This document shows, piece by piece, positions 45,342-55,046 of a stretch of 64,000 bases of DNA (the first letter of the stretch is position 1; every line of letters starts with the position of its first letter). The position numbers and the translations under genes are program-made. The notes under the pieces were generated by a model. That model did no database searches. It was not told the DNA's origin and saw only the letters and a list, made by a program, of their open reading frames with translations. Source of the stretch: Niabella yanshanensis (GTDB lineage: Bacteria > Bacteroidota > Bacteroidia > Chitinophagales > Chitinophagaceae); the NCBI RefSeq assembly GCF_034424215.1, contig NZ_CP139960.1, forward strand, positions 2,294,001-2,358,000, written 5' to 3'.

Positions 45342-46601
45342 TTATTTTCTTTCCGCCATATCGGGAATTGCATTGGTTTTGTAGCTACCCGCGTCTAACT
45401 TTTCTTTTACGGCCGTGAATGCTTCCAATGTTAATTGTATATCTTCATCGGTATGCGCAGCAGTGGGTATCAACCTGTAGATGATATGTCCACGGGGAAT
45501 TACCGGGTAAACCACAATGGAGCAGAAAATCTTATAATTTTCGCGCAGGTCCATTACCATTGCGGTCGCTTCTTCTACCCCCCCCTTCATATAAATAGGT
45601 GTAACTACCGAATCGGTTTTGCCGATATCAAACCCCCTTTCTTTTAATCCCTGCTGTAGTTTTAATGCATTTTCCCAAAGCTTTTCTTTCAATGCCGGCT
45701 GGTTTCTTAAAAGCTCCAGCCGCTTCAAATTACCAATTACCAAAGGCATCGGCAAACTCTTAGCAAAGATCTGGCTGCGGATATTATAACGGATATAGTC
45801 TATAATTTTTCTTTCGCCGGCAATAAACGCGCCTATTGAAGCCATTGATTTAGCAAAGGTAGAAAAGTAAATATCGATCTGATCCTGAACGCCCTGCTCT
45901 TCACCTGCACCTGCGCCTGTCTTCCCTAAAGTTCCAAAGCCATGGGCATCGTCAACCAGCAGCCTGAATTCATATTTATTTTTCAGGTTTGCAATTTCTT
46001 TCAGCTTTCCCTGGTCGCCGGCCATTCCAAATACTCCTTCAGTGATCACCAGGATGCCTCCTGCTTTTTGCTTTTCAATTAAAGAACTAGCCCTCTGCAA
46101 TTGTTTTTCGAGGTCTTCCAGATCATTATGTTTAAAGACATAACGATGACCGGCGTGCATACGCAAACCGTCAATTATACATGCATGGCTTTCCGCGTCA
46201 TACACAATAATATCGTGGCGGCTGCACAACACGTCGATAAGGCTTGCCATTCCCTGGTAACCGAAATTCACCAGGATAGAATCTTCTTTTTGCACAAATT
46301 CGGCCAGTTCTGCTTCTAATTGCTCGTGATGATTACTATTTCCGCTCATCATACGGGCTCCCATAGGCAGCGCCAGACCAAAATCCCTCGCGCCATCGGC
46401 ATCAGCCTGTCTTACTTCAGGATGATTAGCTAAACCCAGGTAATTATTCAAACTCCAGACAATCATCTCCTGACCACGAAACTTCATTCTGCTGCCTATT
46501 TCACCTTCCAGCTTGGGAAAAGCAAAATATCCATGCGCCCTTTCGCGGTGCTGCCCTATTGGTCCATAATTTTTCAGTAACCTGTCGAAAATATCTGCCA
46601 T
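45342..46601 (-). CDS. Alpha-oxoamine synthase family PLP enzyme
   Basis: A 419-residue fold-type I PLP enzyme that would condense an amino acid with an acyl-CoA or acyl carrier. The internal-aldimine Lys251 is in FSTFAKSMASIGAF, with DDAHGFG (217-223), DAESHACIIDGLR (135-147) and the substrate GxG-type loop MMSGNSNHHEQLE. The same family contains serine palmitoyltransferase, 8-amino-7-oxononanoate synthase and 2-amino-3-ketobutyrate ligase. Bacteroidota use the first for sphingolipids. No biotin or threonine genes are adjacent, so sphingolipid synthesis is a reasonable guess. Confidence 0.75.
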   Translation of the reverse strand: MADIFDRLLKNYGPIGQHRERAHGYFAFPKLEGEIGSRMKFRGQEMIVWSLNNYLGLANHPEVRQADADGARDFGLALPMGARMMSGNSNHHEQLEAELAEFVQKEDSILVNFGYQGMASLIDVLCSRHDIIVYDAESHACIIDGLRMHAGHRYVFKHNDLEDLEKQLQRASSLIEKQKAGGILVITEGVFGMAGDQGKLKEIANLKNKYEFRLLVDDAHGFGTLGKTGAGAGEEQGVQDQIDIYFSTFAKSMASIGAFIAGERKIIDYIRYNIRSQIFAKSLPMPLVIGNLKRLELLRNQPALKEKLWENALKLQQGLKERGFDIGKTDSVVTPIYMKGGVEEATAMVMDLRENYKIFCSIVVYPVIPRGHIIYRLIPTAAHTDEDIQLTLEAFTAVKEKLDAGSYKTNAIPDMAERK

Positions 46602-46904
46602 ATACTACAACGTAATTTAATATGAGTAAAAAATTCGTGCAAATATAACATGCAAGTTGCAAAGACTGCGGGTATCATTTGTAGCTCCCCGATTTTTAAC
46701 GTAAAAAAGTCATTCCTCTACCACTGATATCAGTTGATCAAATGCTGAATAATGGAGTCCTGTCCCCGGCTAAAAGGGAATCAACTTAGTGACAATATAG
46801 TTTGTTGCGATACCTGTAGGCGCATAAACAACGCTAAATCAATGATTTTTGTGCAATGGTCTTTCAAAGCCAACAATTTTTTGCTGAAATGCAGGCATTT
46901 GAGG
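46602..46904. other. 303-base gap; -7 box only
   Basis: The minus strand has TATATTTG at 46647-46640, 39 bases upstream of the alpha-oxoamine synthase ATG. I see no other coding sequence, repeat or RNA gene in the remainder. Confidence 0.45.
46640..46647 (-). promoter_or_regulatory. -7 box (TATATTTG) for the alpha-oxoamine synthase gene
   Basis: Perfect TAnnTTTG on the minus strand, predicting a leader of about 30 bases. No clear -33 element. Confidence 0.45.
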
Positions 46905-47297
46905 TCATGATCTGGTTACCTGTATAGTTGAAGTATACAGTTTTCCAAACATTAAATAGGCTACTGAAAGTACGGCCAGGGCAATTAAAGCATCGCCGGT
47001 TGCGGAGAAACCGAGAACCAATAATTTTGAAAAAAATGCAAACAGAATATCAAAAAACATTCCCGCAAACACCCATTCTTTTAGTTTTAGTAACCTGTCC
47101 GGAACCAGCAAAACGATGATTCCCGCCAATTTAAATACACCGAGGATGTAAATGAAATGTGGGGGATAGCCCAGGCGCAATGTAATATCCCATACGAGCG
47201 GATTTTTGGTAAGCTCAAAAAAGCCGCTTGCCCCAAACCATAAGGCCATAAAAATAATGCCTGACCAATAGATAATTTTTGTTGTTTTTGTTTTCAT
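46905..47297 (-). CDS. DoxX-like membrane protein
   Basis: A 130-residue inner-membrane protein with four membrane segments and DoxX-like features (FGASGFFELTKNP near 21, LGYPPHFIYILGVFKLAGIIVLLVP near 42-66). DoxX-like proteins are small membrane proteins linked to redox or quinone-related functions, but this one's role is unknown. It starts 10 bases after the DUF1223 gene, so the two are likely co-transcribed. Confidence 0.82.
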   Translation of the reverse strand: MKTKTTKIIYWSGIIFMALWFGASGFFELTKNPLVWDITLRLGYPPHFIYILGVFKLAGIIVLLVPDRLLKLKEWVFAGMFFDILFAFFSKLLVLGFSATGDALIALAVLSVAYLMFGKLYTSTIQVTRS

Positions 47298-47307
47298 TTT
47301 TTAAATT

Positions 47308-48102
47308 TTAATTTGATCCGTATTTTGATTCATTAAAAGGCAATTTTACAGCGCCGATGATTTCTCCGGTCTTTGTGTGCTGAACCATTCCGACCAGTTC
47401 CCAGTTATTACTATCAAAATTTCGGGGCAGTTTAAAACTTACCATCCCATCTGAAGAGTTAGTTAACGGTATTTGCTTTTGTTGATGCACGATCTGCCAG
47501 TGCACCAGGTCAAGTCCTTTATTCTCCCCTCTCTTTATATACGAGTTTGATTTTTTCTCAATTAAACTAATAAGCAGGTCTTGCTTCAAACCGGTACTTG
47601 TTGCTTTATACATCACATCAGCCTTAGCCGGGGATAGTTTCACTGATAGATCGATGCTACTGTTACTGGAAGCAGCTAAAGCGGTTTGAACAGCATGTTC
47701 CACTGCCCTGCCATCACTACCTGCCATTTCCACTTTACCATTTACAATCAGCTGGGGCGTATAAATCTGTGAGTGCAGCATATTACTGTATTGCTGCTGG
47801 CGCAGGGAATATTGAGAATTACTGTATTTATCTTTCCAGCCCTGATGATCCCAGTAGTCAACATGATAAGCCAACAGGTATACGGGCTGATTTTTGTACT
47901 TTTCAGCGATTGCTCCTATCAATCGATCTGCGGGAGGACAACTTGAACATCCTTCAGAAGTGAACAATTCAACAACAGCAAATCCACCGGTAACGCCTGC
48001 AAGTGGTTGCTGTTCGCCGGTTTCTTTTTTACAGACAAAAGCAGAGATTATTAGTATCACCGCTACATATACAAGGGCTTTAGCTATGCGTTTCAGTATC
48101 AT
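47308..48102 (-). CDS. DUF1223 thioredoxin-like lipoprotein
   Basis: A 264-residue exported protein. The N-terminus ends in IISAFVCKKETG, compatible with a lipobox (Cys24) or a signal anchor. The DUF1223 domain starts with VVELFTSEGCSSCPPADRL, a thioredoxin-like CxxC (Cys-Ser-Ser-Cys), then YHVDYWDHQGWKDKYSN and YTPQLIVNGKVEMAGSD. It may be a periplasmic disulfide or redox protein. It lies in a likely two-gene unit with a DoxX-like protein. Confidence 0.82.
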   Translation of the reverse strand: MILKRIAKALVYVAVILIISAFVCKKETGEQQPLAGVTGGFAVVELFTSEGCSSCPPADRLIGAIAEKYKNQPVYLLAYHVDYWDHQGWKDKYSNSQYSLRQQQYSNMLHSQIYTPQLIVNGKVEMAGSDGRAVEHAVQTALAASSNSSIDLSVKLSPAKADVMYKATSTGLKQDLLISLIEKKSNSYIKRGENKGLDLVHWQIVHQQKQIPLTNSSDGMVSFKLPRNFDSNNWELVGMVQHTKTGEIIGAVKLPFNESKYGSN

Positions 48103-48217
48103 TTTTTTGTTTTAACCAAAAGTAGATACCAGCCAATGCAGCAGCAATACAAAAAGGGCTTACCTAGACAAAATGAAAGTTGAACCCTGAAATATCAGGT
48201 TTGAAATTTTTCAGCTG

Positions 48218-48982
48218 TTAGCGATTCTCAAGCCAATTGAAGAAACTATGCGTTTTTTCTTTATTGATTAAAAGCTTTTCGGCTGTTTCAATGGTTAGCT
48301 TTATAATGATCTTACGCTGAAAATAATGTTCCATTTCTTTAAAGGCCTTGAAGTTGATGAGGTATTGCCGGTTGATCCTGAAAAATTGTTTTTCAGAAAC
48401 CTGCTCCGCTATTTGTCCAAGAGATTGGCTCATCAAAAACTGCTCCTTCTCAAAAGTAACCAGGTGGGTGAGCTCATTATGTATATAGAAATAGGCAATA
48501 CTTTCGGTTGGGATTGCTTTATACTTTTGATTCTTAAACACCAGGAAGCTGGTCTTGCCGGCAGGTTGCGGCTGATTGATTTTCTGCAGAATTGATTCCA
48601 GTTGTGGCACTGTGATTTTGCTAAAAAATTGCCTTAATTCATCTACTTTCTTTAGTGCTTTGGTCAAATCATCTTTTGAAAATGGCTTTAATAAATAATC
48701 GACGCCCTGGCTTTTGAACGCCTCTAACATGTATTGGTCAAAAGCTGTACAAAATACAACGGGACAAGTGATTGGAACCTGGCGGAAAATCTCAAACGAA
48801 AGGCCGTCCGATAACTGGATATCCATAAATACCAGGTCAGGCTCCTGGCTTGCCAAAGCCTCCACACTTTTTTCAATACTATCATAAACACCCAAAATCA
48901 CAGATCCGGGTCTTAACTCTAATAGCAAGTTCTGAAGCGATCTGGCGGCCCTGAATTCATCTTCAATGATAATGATGTTCAT
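48218..48982 (-). CDS. LytTR-family response regulator
   Basis: A 254-residue regulator with a receiver domain (about 1-120; phospho-acceptor Asp54 in DLVFMDIQLSDG, Lys103 in DYLLKPFS) and a C-terminal LytTR DNA-binding domain (about 150-254; FFRINRQYLINFKAF). It controls transcription when phosphorylated by the paired kinase. Start ATG 48982 is used because the receiver fold begins MNIIIIEDE. It overlaps the upstream histidine kinase gene by 20 bases. Its targets are unknown. Confidence 0.92.
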   Translation of the reverse strand: MNIIIIEDEFRAARSLQNLLLELRPGSVILGVYDSIEKSVEALASQEPDLVFMDIQLSDGLSFEIFRQVPITCPVVFCTAFDQYMLEAFKSQGVDYLLKPFSKDDLTKALKKVDELRQFFSKITVPQLESILQKINQPQPAGKTSFLVFKNQKYKAIPTESIAYFYIHNELTHLVTFEKEQFLMSQSLGQIAEQVSEKQFFRINRQYLINFKAFKEMEHYFQRKIIIKLTIETAEKLLINKEKTHSFFNWLENR

Positions 48983-49991
48983 GAATGAATGGTAATTTGA
49001 TTTGAAAAACACATCCGTCAGCGTTCACTTCAATTTCCTGCTCCAGCAAATGCCTGTAGCGCATCTTTACGTTGTTGAGTCCAACTCCCAGCGAGTCTTC
49101 TTTCACCATTTTTGCCTGGATGGGATTTTCCACAATAATCTTATTTTCTAAACTGTAAATTTTGATATGCAGTGGTTTGCTTTGAGAAACAATATTATGT
49201 TTTATACAGTTTTCAACCAACAGCTGCAATGTAAAAGGAGGAAGCAATGTATTCAACGCTTCGGTGCTTAACTGGTTACTAAATGTTATACCCTCGCCGA
49301 AACGGGCTTTTTGAAGAAACAGATAAGATTCCACAATTTTCATTTCCTCCTCCACCTTTATCAGGTCGAGTTTCCGGCTTTCTAAAGTATACCTGTAAAA
49401 ATCTGAGAGTTTTATAACAAAATCAACAGTTTCAACATCATTGGTTTCGGCCATCGATTTTAATGTATTGAGGCTGTTAAACAGGAAGTGGGGATTTATT
49501 TGTTGTTTTAAAAGCTCATACTGGGCTTCAAGGTTATCGCTTTTTACTTTTTCCAACTCCAGCTTTATCTGCTGGCCGGTGTAATTATTTTGAAGCAAAG
49601 TCAGAAACATGTAGCAAACCAGGTTAATCAAAATACCCCGAACCTCTACCATCAGCATTACCGGGCCAAAGTTGATATGGGATAATATGAGCTGCTGAAT
49701 CCATGCAAGACCTAACATCACCAACATTCCCAAAGCCAGCACTACCATTAATCTTGAATAGGAGATTTGTTGCCTCTTCTTTTCGGGGATATGATTCAGC
49801 AGGTAAATATTAAGATACCACATCATTACAGAAAACGACGCTGTCAGGCCCGCATTTACCAATGCTTCCTTCATATTGAAAGCATGAGATGCCAGCTGAG
49901 GCACTGAAGACAGCGCCCCCAGAACCAGCGAACTAACCCAGATTATACCCTGAGAAATTTTTACTTTTTTGTGCTGCAAAGCCGCTGCCAT
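48963..49991 (-). CDS. LytS-type sensor histidine kinase
   Basis: A 342-residue membrane kinase. Four membrane segments cover about 13-132, followed by a helix and the His_kinase domain with the acceptor His168 in LLKQQINPHFLFNSLNTLKSM, then an HATPase domain with LPPFTLQLLVENCIKHN (N box) and SLGVGLNNVKMRY (G box). It has no recognised extracytoplasmic sensor domain, so it probably senses in or near the membrane. Co-transcribed and overlapping with the LytTR regulator. Confidence 0.92.
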   Translation of the reverse strand: MAAALQHKKVKISQGIIWVSSLVLGALSSVPQLASHAFNMKEALVNAGLTASFSVMMWYLNIYLLNHIPEKKRQQISYSRLMVVLALGMLVMLGLAWIQQLILSHINFGPVMLMVEVRGILINLVCYMFLTLLQNNYTGQQIKLELEKVKSDNLEAQYELLKQQINPHFLFNSLNTLKSMAETNDVETVDFVIKLSDFYRYTLESRKLDLIKVEEEMKIVESYLFLQKARFGEGITFSNQLSTEALNTLLPPFTLQLLVENCIKHNIVSQSKPLHIKIYSLENKIIVENPIQAKMVKEDSLGVGLNNVKMRYRHLLEQEIEVNADGCVFQIKLPFIHEHHYH

Positions 49992-50021
49992 TGATTCATG
50001 TTATTCGTGCTGTAAAAAATG

Positions 50022-50058
50022 AAAAAAATAATCCGAAGCAGGTGTTCCTGCCCCGGAT
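50022..50058 (-). terminator. Intrinsic terminator of the cytochrome/lipoprotein unit
   Basis: 12-bp stem (50031-50042 with 50047-50058, two G-U pairs in the RNA), loop TGTT, then a T run in the minus direction. It separates the haem-protein unit from the downstream two-component system. Confidence 0.88.
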
Positions 50059-50080
50059 ATCCAGTTCAAATTTAGTATTA

Positions 50081-50521
50081 TTAAGGTCTGTTTACTGGTT
50101 TATAGCCCAGTATGTATTTTATACGCTCTTCTTTAGGTAGAGGTCCTTTCTCAGATCCCGAACTGTCTCTATAATGATAAAATAAATTTCCTTCTTTGTC
50201 AGCTTGAAGGGTTTCTACGCTTATCAACTCCCCGGTTATCGTGCCCCCGATGTATTGCGGGTTTTCATGGTATTTAAATGTGGCCAGTTTAAACTCAGCC
50301 TTTGCATCGGATTGTTTATTTTCTTCCGACAATAGTGAAACCGCCTCCTGATTTCCGTAAAGCGCAGCCATGGTTTCCTTTCCCGGATTGAATGAAGTGG
50401 AAATAAAATTAAGATCGCCTGCATCAAATACAATGCGTTTAAGCTGATGACCTGCCTCCCAGGAAGTACAAGCTGTAAGTAAAGCGGAAACTATTGTTGT
50501 CAGGTAAAATATTCTTTTCAT
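50081..50521 (-). CDS. Lipoprotein coupled to the haem-binding protein
   Basis: A 146-residue lipoprotein with lipobox LLTAC (Cys18). The mature part has no recognised family; it contains FKLATFKYHENPQYIGGTITGELISVETLQ and ends ILGYKPVNRP. It starts at the last base of the upstream haem-protein gene (TAATG overlap), so the two are translationally coupled and probably act together. Confidence 0.7.
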   Translation of the reverse strand: MKRIFYLTTIVSALLTACTSWEAGHQLKRIVFDAGDLNFISTSFNPGKETMAALYGNQEAVSLLSEENKQSDAKAEFKLATFKYHENPQYIGGTITGELISVETLQADKEGNLFYHYRDSSGSEKGPLPKEERIKYILGYKPVNRP

Positions 50522-51489
50522 TATTTCTGAAGATTTTTAATGGAGATTGCTGTATTAACTTTCATGGGCACGTCGAAAAGGTAGCCTGTCTTCTCAGCTA
50601 ACTGCCTGTGGCAGGAAATGCAGGACTTCTCTGCGAAATAGGCGTTCTTTCCGGTGGGGTGGAGATCACTTCCGGAAAACTTGGCAAATCCCCACCCTTC
50701 GGTAGTAGTATACTTTTTAGCATCTTTTACCATGAACTGCGCGTTAACAAATGCGCCCGGCCTTATTTCCCCGTTGCCTATTACCCCCTGTTTCCAAACC
50801 GATTTTACTACTATGCTGCCATCAGGCCAGGGATGAAAATCTTCAGCTTCTATGGCTTTTACAGCAATGTCATTTCCGTAAATAACCCTGATGGTGTGAT
50901 CAAAAAGCGTACTCATACTTATCACTTTCCATTTTTTAAACTCATTTGTATATTGAACCCCATTGGGCGAAACCGGCAACGTGGCTGGAATACTAACTTC
51001 TGACAATGCTTTAACAGGGGCTATATCTGGCACAGCAGTTTTTGCTTCCTGTTGTGCCAATGAGCGGGTGTAGCTTTTTATGATATCTATTTCATTGGGG
51101 GTAATTTTGGCAGCAGGATGAAGCAGTGTATAATTGCTAAGTGGCATCTTTCCGCTCTGCATCATGTTAAGAATAGCGTACATCTTGCCCAGGTGTTCAC
51201 CTGCTGAAAAATCCCATTCTGAAAAGTTTAAAACCTCCCGTGCCCTCATCACATCTTTGTTTACCAACCAGGAGACAGGAGCCAGCTTATCGTACCAGCT
51301 TAATTTTTGCTGGTTGGAATGACAGTTGAAACACGAGTTTTCCAGGATAGCAATTACCTCCTGAGGTGCATCGATTTGCCTGGTTACGGGTTTCTTTTCT
51401 AAAGACGAGCTTAAGATCTGTAAGGCGCAGAAAATCGTTACAATTGCCAGGGCTACAATCAGGATCCGTTTCTTTTTTACATGAGCCAT
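50521..51489 (-). CDS. Haem-binding domain and cytochrome P460 protein
   Basis: A 322-residue exported or membrane-anchored protein (membrane segment about 7-25). Two c-type haem sites are visible: Cys53-x-x-Cys56-His57 (CFNCHS, in a haem-binding domain) and Cys290-x-x-Cys293-His294 (CISCHR, in a cytochrome P460-type domain). It would carry electrons or handle nitrogen/peroxide-type substrates in the periplasm. The ATG at 51489 is chosen; the open frame continues 19 codons upstream. Coupled to a lipoprotein gene. Confidence 0.85.
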   Translation of the reverse strand: MAHVKKKRILIVALAIVTIFCALQILSSSLEKKPVTRQIDAPQEVIAILENSCFNCHSNQQKLSWYDKLAPVSWLVNKDVMRAREVLNFSEWDFSAGEHLGKMYAILNMMQSGKMPLSNYTLLHPAAKITPNEIDIIKSYTRSLAQQEAKTAVPDIAPVKALSEVSIPATLPVSPNGVQYTNEFKKWKVISMSTLFDHTIRVIYGNDIAVKAIEAEDFHPWPDGSIVVKSVWKQGVIGNGEIRPGAFVNAQFMVKDAKKYTTTEGWGFAKFSGSDLHPTGKNAYFAEKSCISCHRQLAEKTGYLFDVPMKVNTAISIKNLQK

Positions 51490-51756
51490 AGTAATAATTG
51501 TTTTAATTCTATAGCCGAAATTAAATGGAGCACGAATGCCCGCCAATCAAAAAAACCGTGAACCGGACAAATCAGGGGCGGAACCGGACTACTTCAATCC
51601 GGATTGCAGGAACAAAGCACTACAGATCCAAAAAACCGGTATCCTCCCGTTTAGGTGCACTGCAATGCGAGATCGTCCGGCACAACACACAAATTGCAAA
51701 CGAAAGATTTCAATCTGATGATAGAGTTGATTTCAGTAGTATCCGATAAATGACTT

Positions 51757-54171
51757 TTAATTCTTATCGTCTTTTTTCCCGAATATTTTTTTGAAGAGTC
51801 CCTTCTTTTTTTTAGGTTCTTCCTGTGTGCCAATTGGTTTTTCCTTTTTAGCACTTGTATCCTTTACAGGTTGTTTCTTTTTATTAGGATCGTCGGGTAA
51901 AGGCGCGGATTCGGGCCCTATATACTCGTTGTTGTTCTGCATATAATCTTCTTCAGTACCTACACCCATATCCTCACCTGCTGCAGCAGGTCCGCCGCCC
52001 GAGTCATCTCTTACGTATAAAGAAGGATCTGCGCTTACCGCCTCATTACTCATGGTGGGCGGCTCAACAAATTTTTCATCTTTTAAAATCCCCAGGTCCT
52101 TATTGGCATATACTTTTTTAAAGAAACTCTCCCATATAGGTCGCGCCGCCTGACCGCCAAAACCACCAGACCCTTCATTTCTGATGAAGCGGTCGTCACT
52201 TCCCACCCAAACACCAGCCAGCAATTGAGGCACAAAACCCATATACCAGGCATCACTGTTATCATTAGTGGTACCGGTTTTACCCGCCATTTCTGAAGCA
52301 CCCAATCGCGCCATGAGACCAGCAGCGGTGCCTTTCACTACTGCCCCCTGCATCATTCTTGACATCGTATAAGCAGTAGCTTCACTAATCGCTTCCCTCC
52401 TGTTAGCGCTATAATCAAATCTTTTGATCACATTGCCATTCCGGTCTTCTATGCGGCTTATAAAATAGGGTTTGGTTGAAAAACCACGGCCGCCAAACAT
52501 AGAGTAGGCCCACATCATTTCGAATAAAGAAAGCTCGCAGGACCCCAATGCTATTGAAGGAAAGGGTTGTACTTTTGTTGGCACACCTATTCTTTGCAGA
52601 AAATCTGTAAAACGTTTGGGCCCCACCTGCTTCATAATGTAAGCAGTTGCACAGTTTTTTGACCAGGCCAGGGCGTTAGCCATAGTCATCGTACCGCCCC
52701 CGCACGCCTTTCCCGCCGGTACCCATCCGTTGCCCGGGAAAAACTGGGCCACATCCTGTACCGGTGTTTCCGGCGTGTAATTTAGCTCTTCAACTGCTTC
52801 ACCATAAAGCAAAGGCTTTATAGTAGATCCTACCTGTCTTTTAGTGTTAATATTAACGTGATCGTATTTAAATGTTTTAAAATCAATTCCACCCACCCAT
52901 GCTCTCACTTCCCCTGTCAGTGGATCCATGGCCATAAAACCGGCCTGCGTAAATAACCGGTGGTATTTGATAGAATCATAAGGTGTCATGATGGTATCCC
53001 TTGAGCGTTCTGCATTCCATGCAAAAACCTTCATGGGCGTCTTTTCAAAAAAAGTAGCTCTTATTTCTTTATCGCTTAACCCATCTTCGGCTGAGTTTTT
53101 CCAGCGGTCGCTGGCTTTCATAGCTGCGTCCAGTATATTATCCCGCTTATTCCAGACATTGCCGTTTCTTACAAAACCCTGCCGGATCACGTTCCGGTAC
53201 AACTGGGGCGCCTGCGCAGCAACCGCTTCTTCTGCATACACCTGCATCACCGGGTTGATGGTCGTATAGATCTTCAATCCGTCGTTATAAATATTATAGG
53301 AAGACCCGTCGGGTTTAGTAATATCTTTTAATAATTTCTTTAACTCATCGCGTAACACCTCCCTGAAATAAGGAGCATAGCCTACATCTTCAGAAGGCTT
53401 TTTGTAACGGCTCATATCTATGGGCTGAGCTTTTAACTGACTTGCCTCCGTAGAAGAAATACTTCCGTTTTCGGACATTCTTTCGAGTACAAGATTACGT
53501 CTATCCATGGAGGCTTTTGGATTACGACGCGGATTGTAAATACCCGGCCCGTTAATACTACCCACTAAAAGAGCCGCTTCAGACACACTTAGTGTACTGG
53601 GTTCTTTCTGAAAAAATATTTTAGAAGCATTCCTTATTCCGAAAACATTGTCAGGGTAAGCTACTGCATTGAGGTACAAAGCCAGTATCTCTTCTTTTGT
53701 AAAGTTTCTTTCCAGTTTTACGGCAATGATCCATTCTTTTAATTTCTGTATCACTCTTTTTACCGGGTTATTGGCCCTCTTATTAAACAAGGCCAACGCC
53801 AGCTGCTGGGTAATAGTACTACCGCCACCTTGTGAGCCCCCCGAAAAAATAGCTCTCAGGGTACCCTTGATATCAATACCCGAATGTTCGTAAAACCTTT
53901 TATCTTCGGTAGAAACCAATGCATTGATAACATTGGGAGAAATTTCTTTATACTTGACAATACTCCTGTTTCCCGATGGCAGGTAATACCTACCCATTAA
54001 TGTACCATCACTGGCATACACTTCAGAGGCCTGGGCAATAGTAGGATTCTCTAATTCTTCAATGGAAGGCATTTTACCAAATACGCCATAATTGGCCATG
54101 AGAATCACCGCTATAAATAATACAAACCCAATAAAAAATAACCGCCAAAATATTCGTACCGATTTCTTCAT
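51757..54171 (-). CDS. Penicillin-binding protein 1A (bifunctional)
   Basis: An 804-residue inner-membrane peptidoglycan synthase. Membrane anchor 8-28. Glycosyltransferase motifs: STEDKRFYEHSGID (catalytic Glu89) and GGSTITQQLALAL (117-129). Transpeptidase motifs: Ser449 in STIK, SKN (504-506) and KTG (631-633). The C-terminus (about 735-804) is a Lys/Pro/Glu-rich tail that would be disordered. It polymerises and cross-links the wall. Confidence 0.94.
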   Translation of the reverse strand: MKKSVRIFWRLFFIGFVLFIAVILMANYGVFGKMPSIEELENPTIAQASEVYASDGTLMGRYYLPSGNRSIVKYKEISPNVINALVSTEDKRFYEHSGIDIKGTLRAIFSGGSQGGGSTITQQLALALFNKRANNPVKRVIQKLKEWIIAVKLERNFTKEEILALYLNAVAYPDNVFGIRNASKIFFQKEPSTLSVSEAALLVGSINGPGIYNPRRNPKASMDRRNLVLERMSENGSISSTEASQLKAQPIDMSRYKKPSEDVGYAPYFREVLRDELKKLLKDITKPDGSSYNIYNDGLKIYTTINPVMQVYAEEAVAAQAPQLYRNVIRQGFVRNGNVWNKRDNILDAAMKASDRWKNSAEDGLSDKEIRATFFEKTPMKVFAWNAERSRDTIMTPYDSIKYHRLFTQAGFMAMDPLTGEVRAWVGGIDFKTFKYDHVNINTKRQVGSTIKPLLYGEAVEELNYTPETPVQDVAQFFPGNGWVPAGKACGGGTMTMANALAWSKNCATAYIMKQVGPKRFTDFLQRIGVPTKVQPFPSIALGSCELSLFEMMWAYSMFGGRGFSTKPYFISRIEDRNGNVIKRFDYSANRREAISEATAYTMSRMMQGAVVKGTAAGLMARLGASEMAGKTGTTNDNSDAWYMGFVPQLLAGVWVGSDDRFIRNEGSGGFGGQAARPIWESFFKKVYANKDLGILKDEKFVEPPTMSNEAVSADPSLYVRDDSGGGPAAAGEDMGVGTEEDYMQNNNEYIGPESAPLPDDPNKKKQPVKDTSAKKEKPIGTQEEPKKKKGLFKKIFGKKDDKN

Positions 54172-54399
54172 TCAATATCTTATTTAAAATTCGTCTTTAT
54201 ATGAAGCAAAATTGCAGTAAATCTACATTTTAAATTAATTATTTATTTCCTAAAGTTCAAAACCACTTTCTGATGTCCTGATTTGCTGCATTTACTCCGA
54301 TTCAGGTAGCTTTTCCTGAAATTTATTATTGTTTTTTGCCAGGAAGAGCCGCCATTAAATTTTCACCCGCCCCTACTACATTGGCGGATAAAAAATTTA

Positions 54400-54636
54400 A
54401 TGTACGTTTATCAGCAAATATCATTCCTTGTGCAACAAAAAAAGTACAGCCCCTGGTTCCGTTACCTGGGAATTACAGCCCAACTGCTGGTTTTGATCGG
54501 CCTGGCCGTTTACGGCGGAATAAACCTTGACGAGCGATTTGATATAGCGCCTTTATTTACAGTAGCCTTACCTTTGCTGGTATTGGCTATTACATTTTAC
54601 AAACTAATTAAAGAAACAGGGAAAAAAGGAAAATAA
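54400..54636 (+). CDS. AtpZ/AtpI-like small membrane protein
   Basis: A 78-residue protein with two membrane helices and the AtpZ/AtpI pattern (SPWFRYLGITAQLLVLIGLAVYGGINLDERF). These help F-type ATP synthase assembly or Mg transport. No ATP synthase subunits lie in the window, but the next gene is another small membrane protein often placed beside AtpZ, so the two may belong to an ATP synthase accessory set. Confidence 0.78.
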   Translation: MYVYQQISFLVQQKKYSPWFRYLGITAQLLVLIGLAVYGGINLDERFDIAPLFTVALPLLVLAITFYKLIKETGKKGK

Positions 54637-54638
54637 CA

Positions 54639-55046
54639 ATGGACGCAGGTAAAAAAGGATTTAATCCGGTTAAATTGATGATATTGATTTTTGTGTTGCT
54701 AAGTGCTTTCTTTCTTATTTTCAGGGAAACGCTGACGAAGGCGGGCGCAGATGTTAATGTATTGATCGTATCCAATATCATTTTATTTTTGATCGGGATT
54801 TTTACGGTACGAAACGCTTTGAAAGCAATCAGCAACCCTAACCCGCATGTATTTGTACGGGTTTTCTATACCGGTTTTATTGTTCGCCTTTTCGCCTGCG
54901 CTATTGCTGCGTTCGTTTATATTTACTGGACGGACGGAAAAGTAAATAAGGTTTCGCTATTTGCCAGCCTCGGAATTTATATATTATATAATGTAATAGA
55001 AGTTTCTTCATTACAAAAAGCTTTAAGGAATAATAAGAATGGCTAA
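54639..55046 (+). CDS. Small membrane protein after AtpZ
   Basis: A 135-residue protein with four membrane segments (about 12-28, 40-58, 71-93, 105-122) and no recognised catalytic motif. It starts 3 bases after the AtpZ-like gene and overlaps the SprT-like gene by 8 bases, so the three form an operon. The position and topology suggest an AtpI-like accessory protein; this is inference. Confidence 0.65.
   Translation: MDAGKKGFNPVKLMILIFVLLSAFFLIFRETLTKAGADVNVLIVSNIILFLIGIFTVRNALKAISNPNPHVFVRVFYTGFIVRLFACAIAAFVYIYWTDGKVNKVSLFASLGIYILYNVIEVSSLQKALRNNKNG

Noticed and set aside
51525-51749. Plus-strand open frame of about 74 codons between the haem protein and PBP1A
   Set aside because: Highly basic, no recognised pattern, begins inside the upstream region of the haem gene; the stretch shows no other element.
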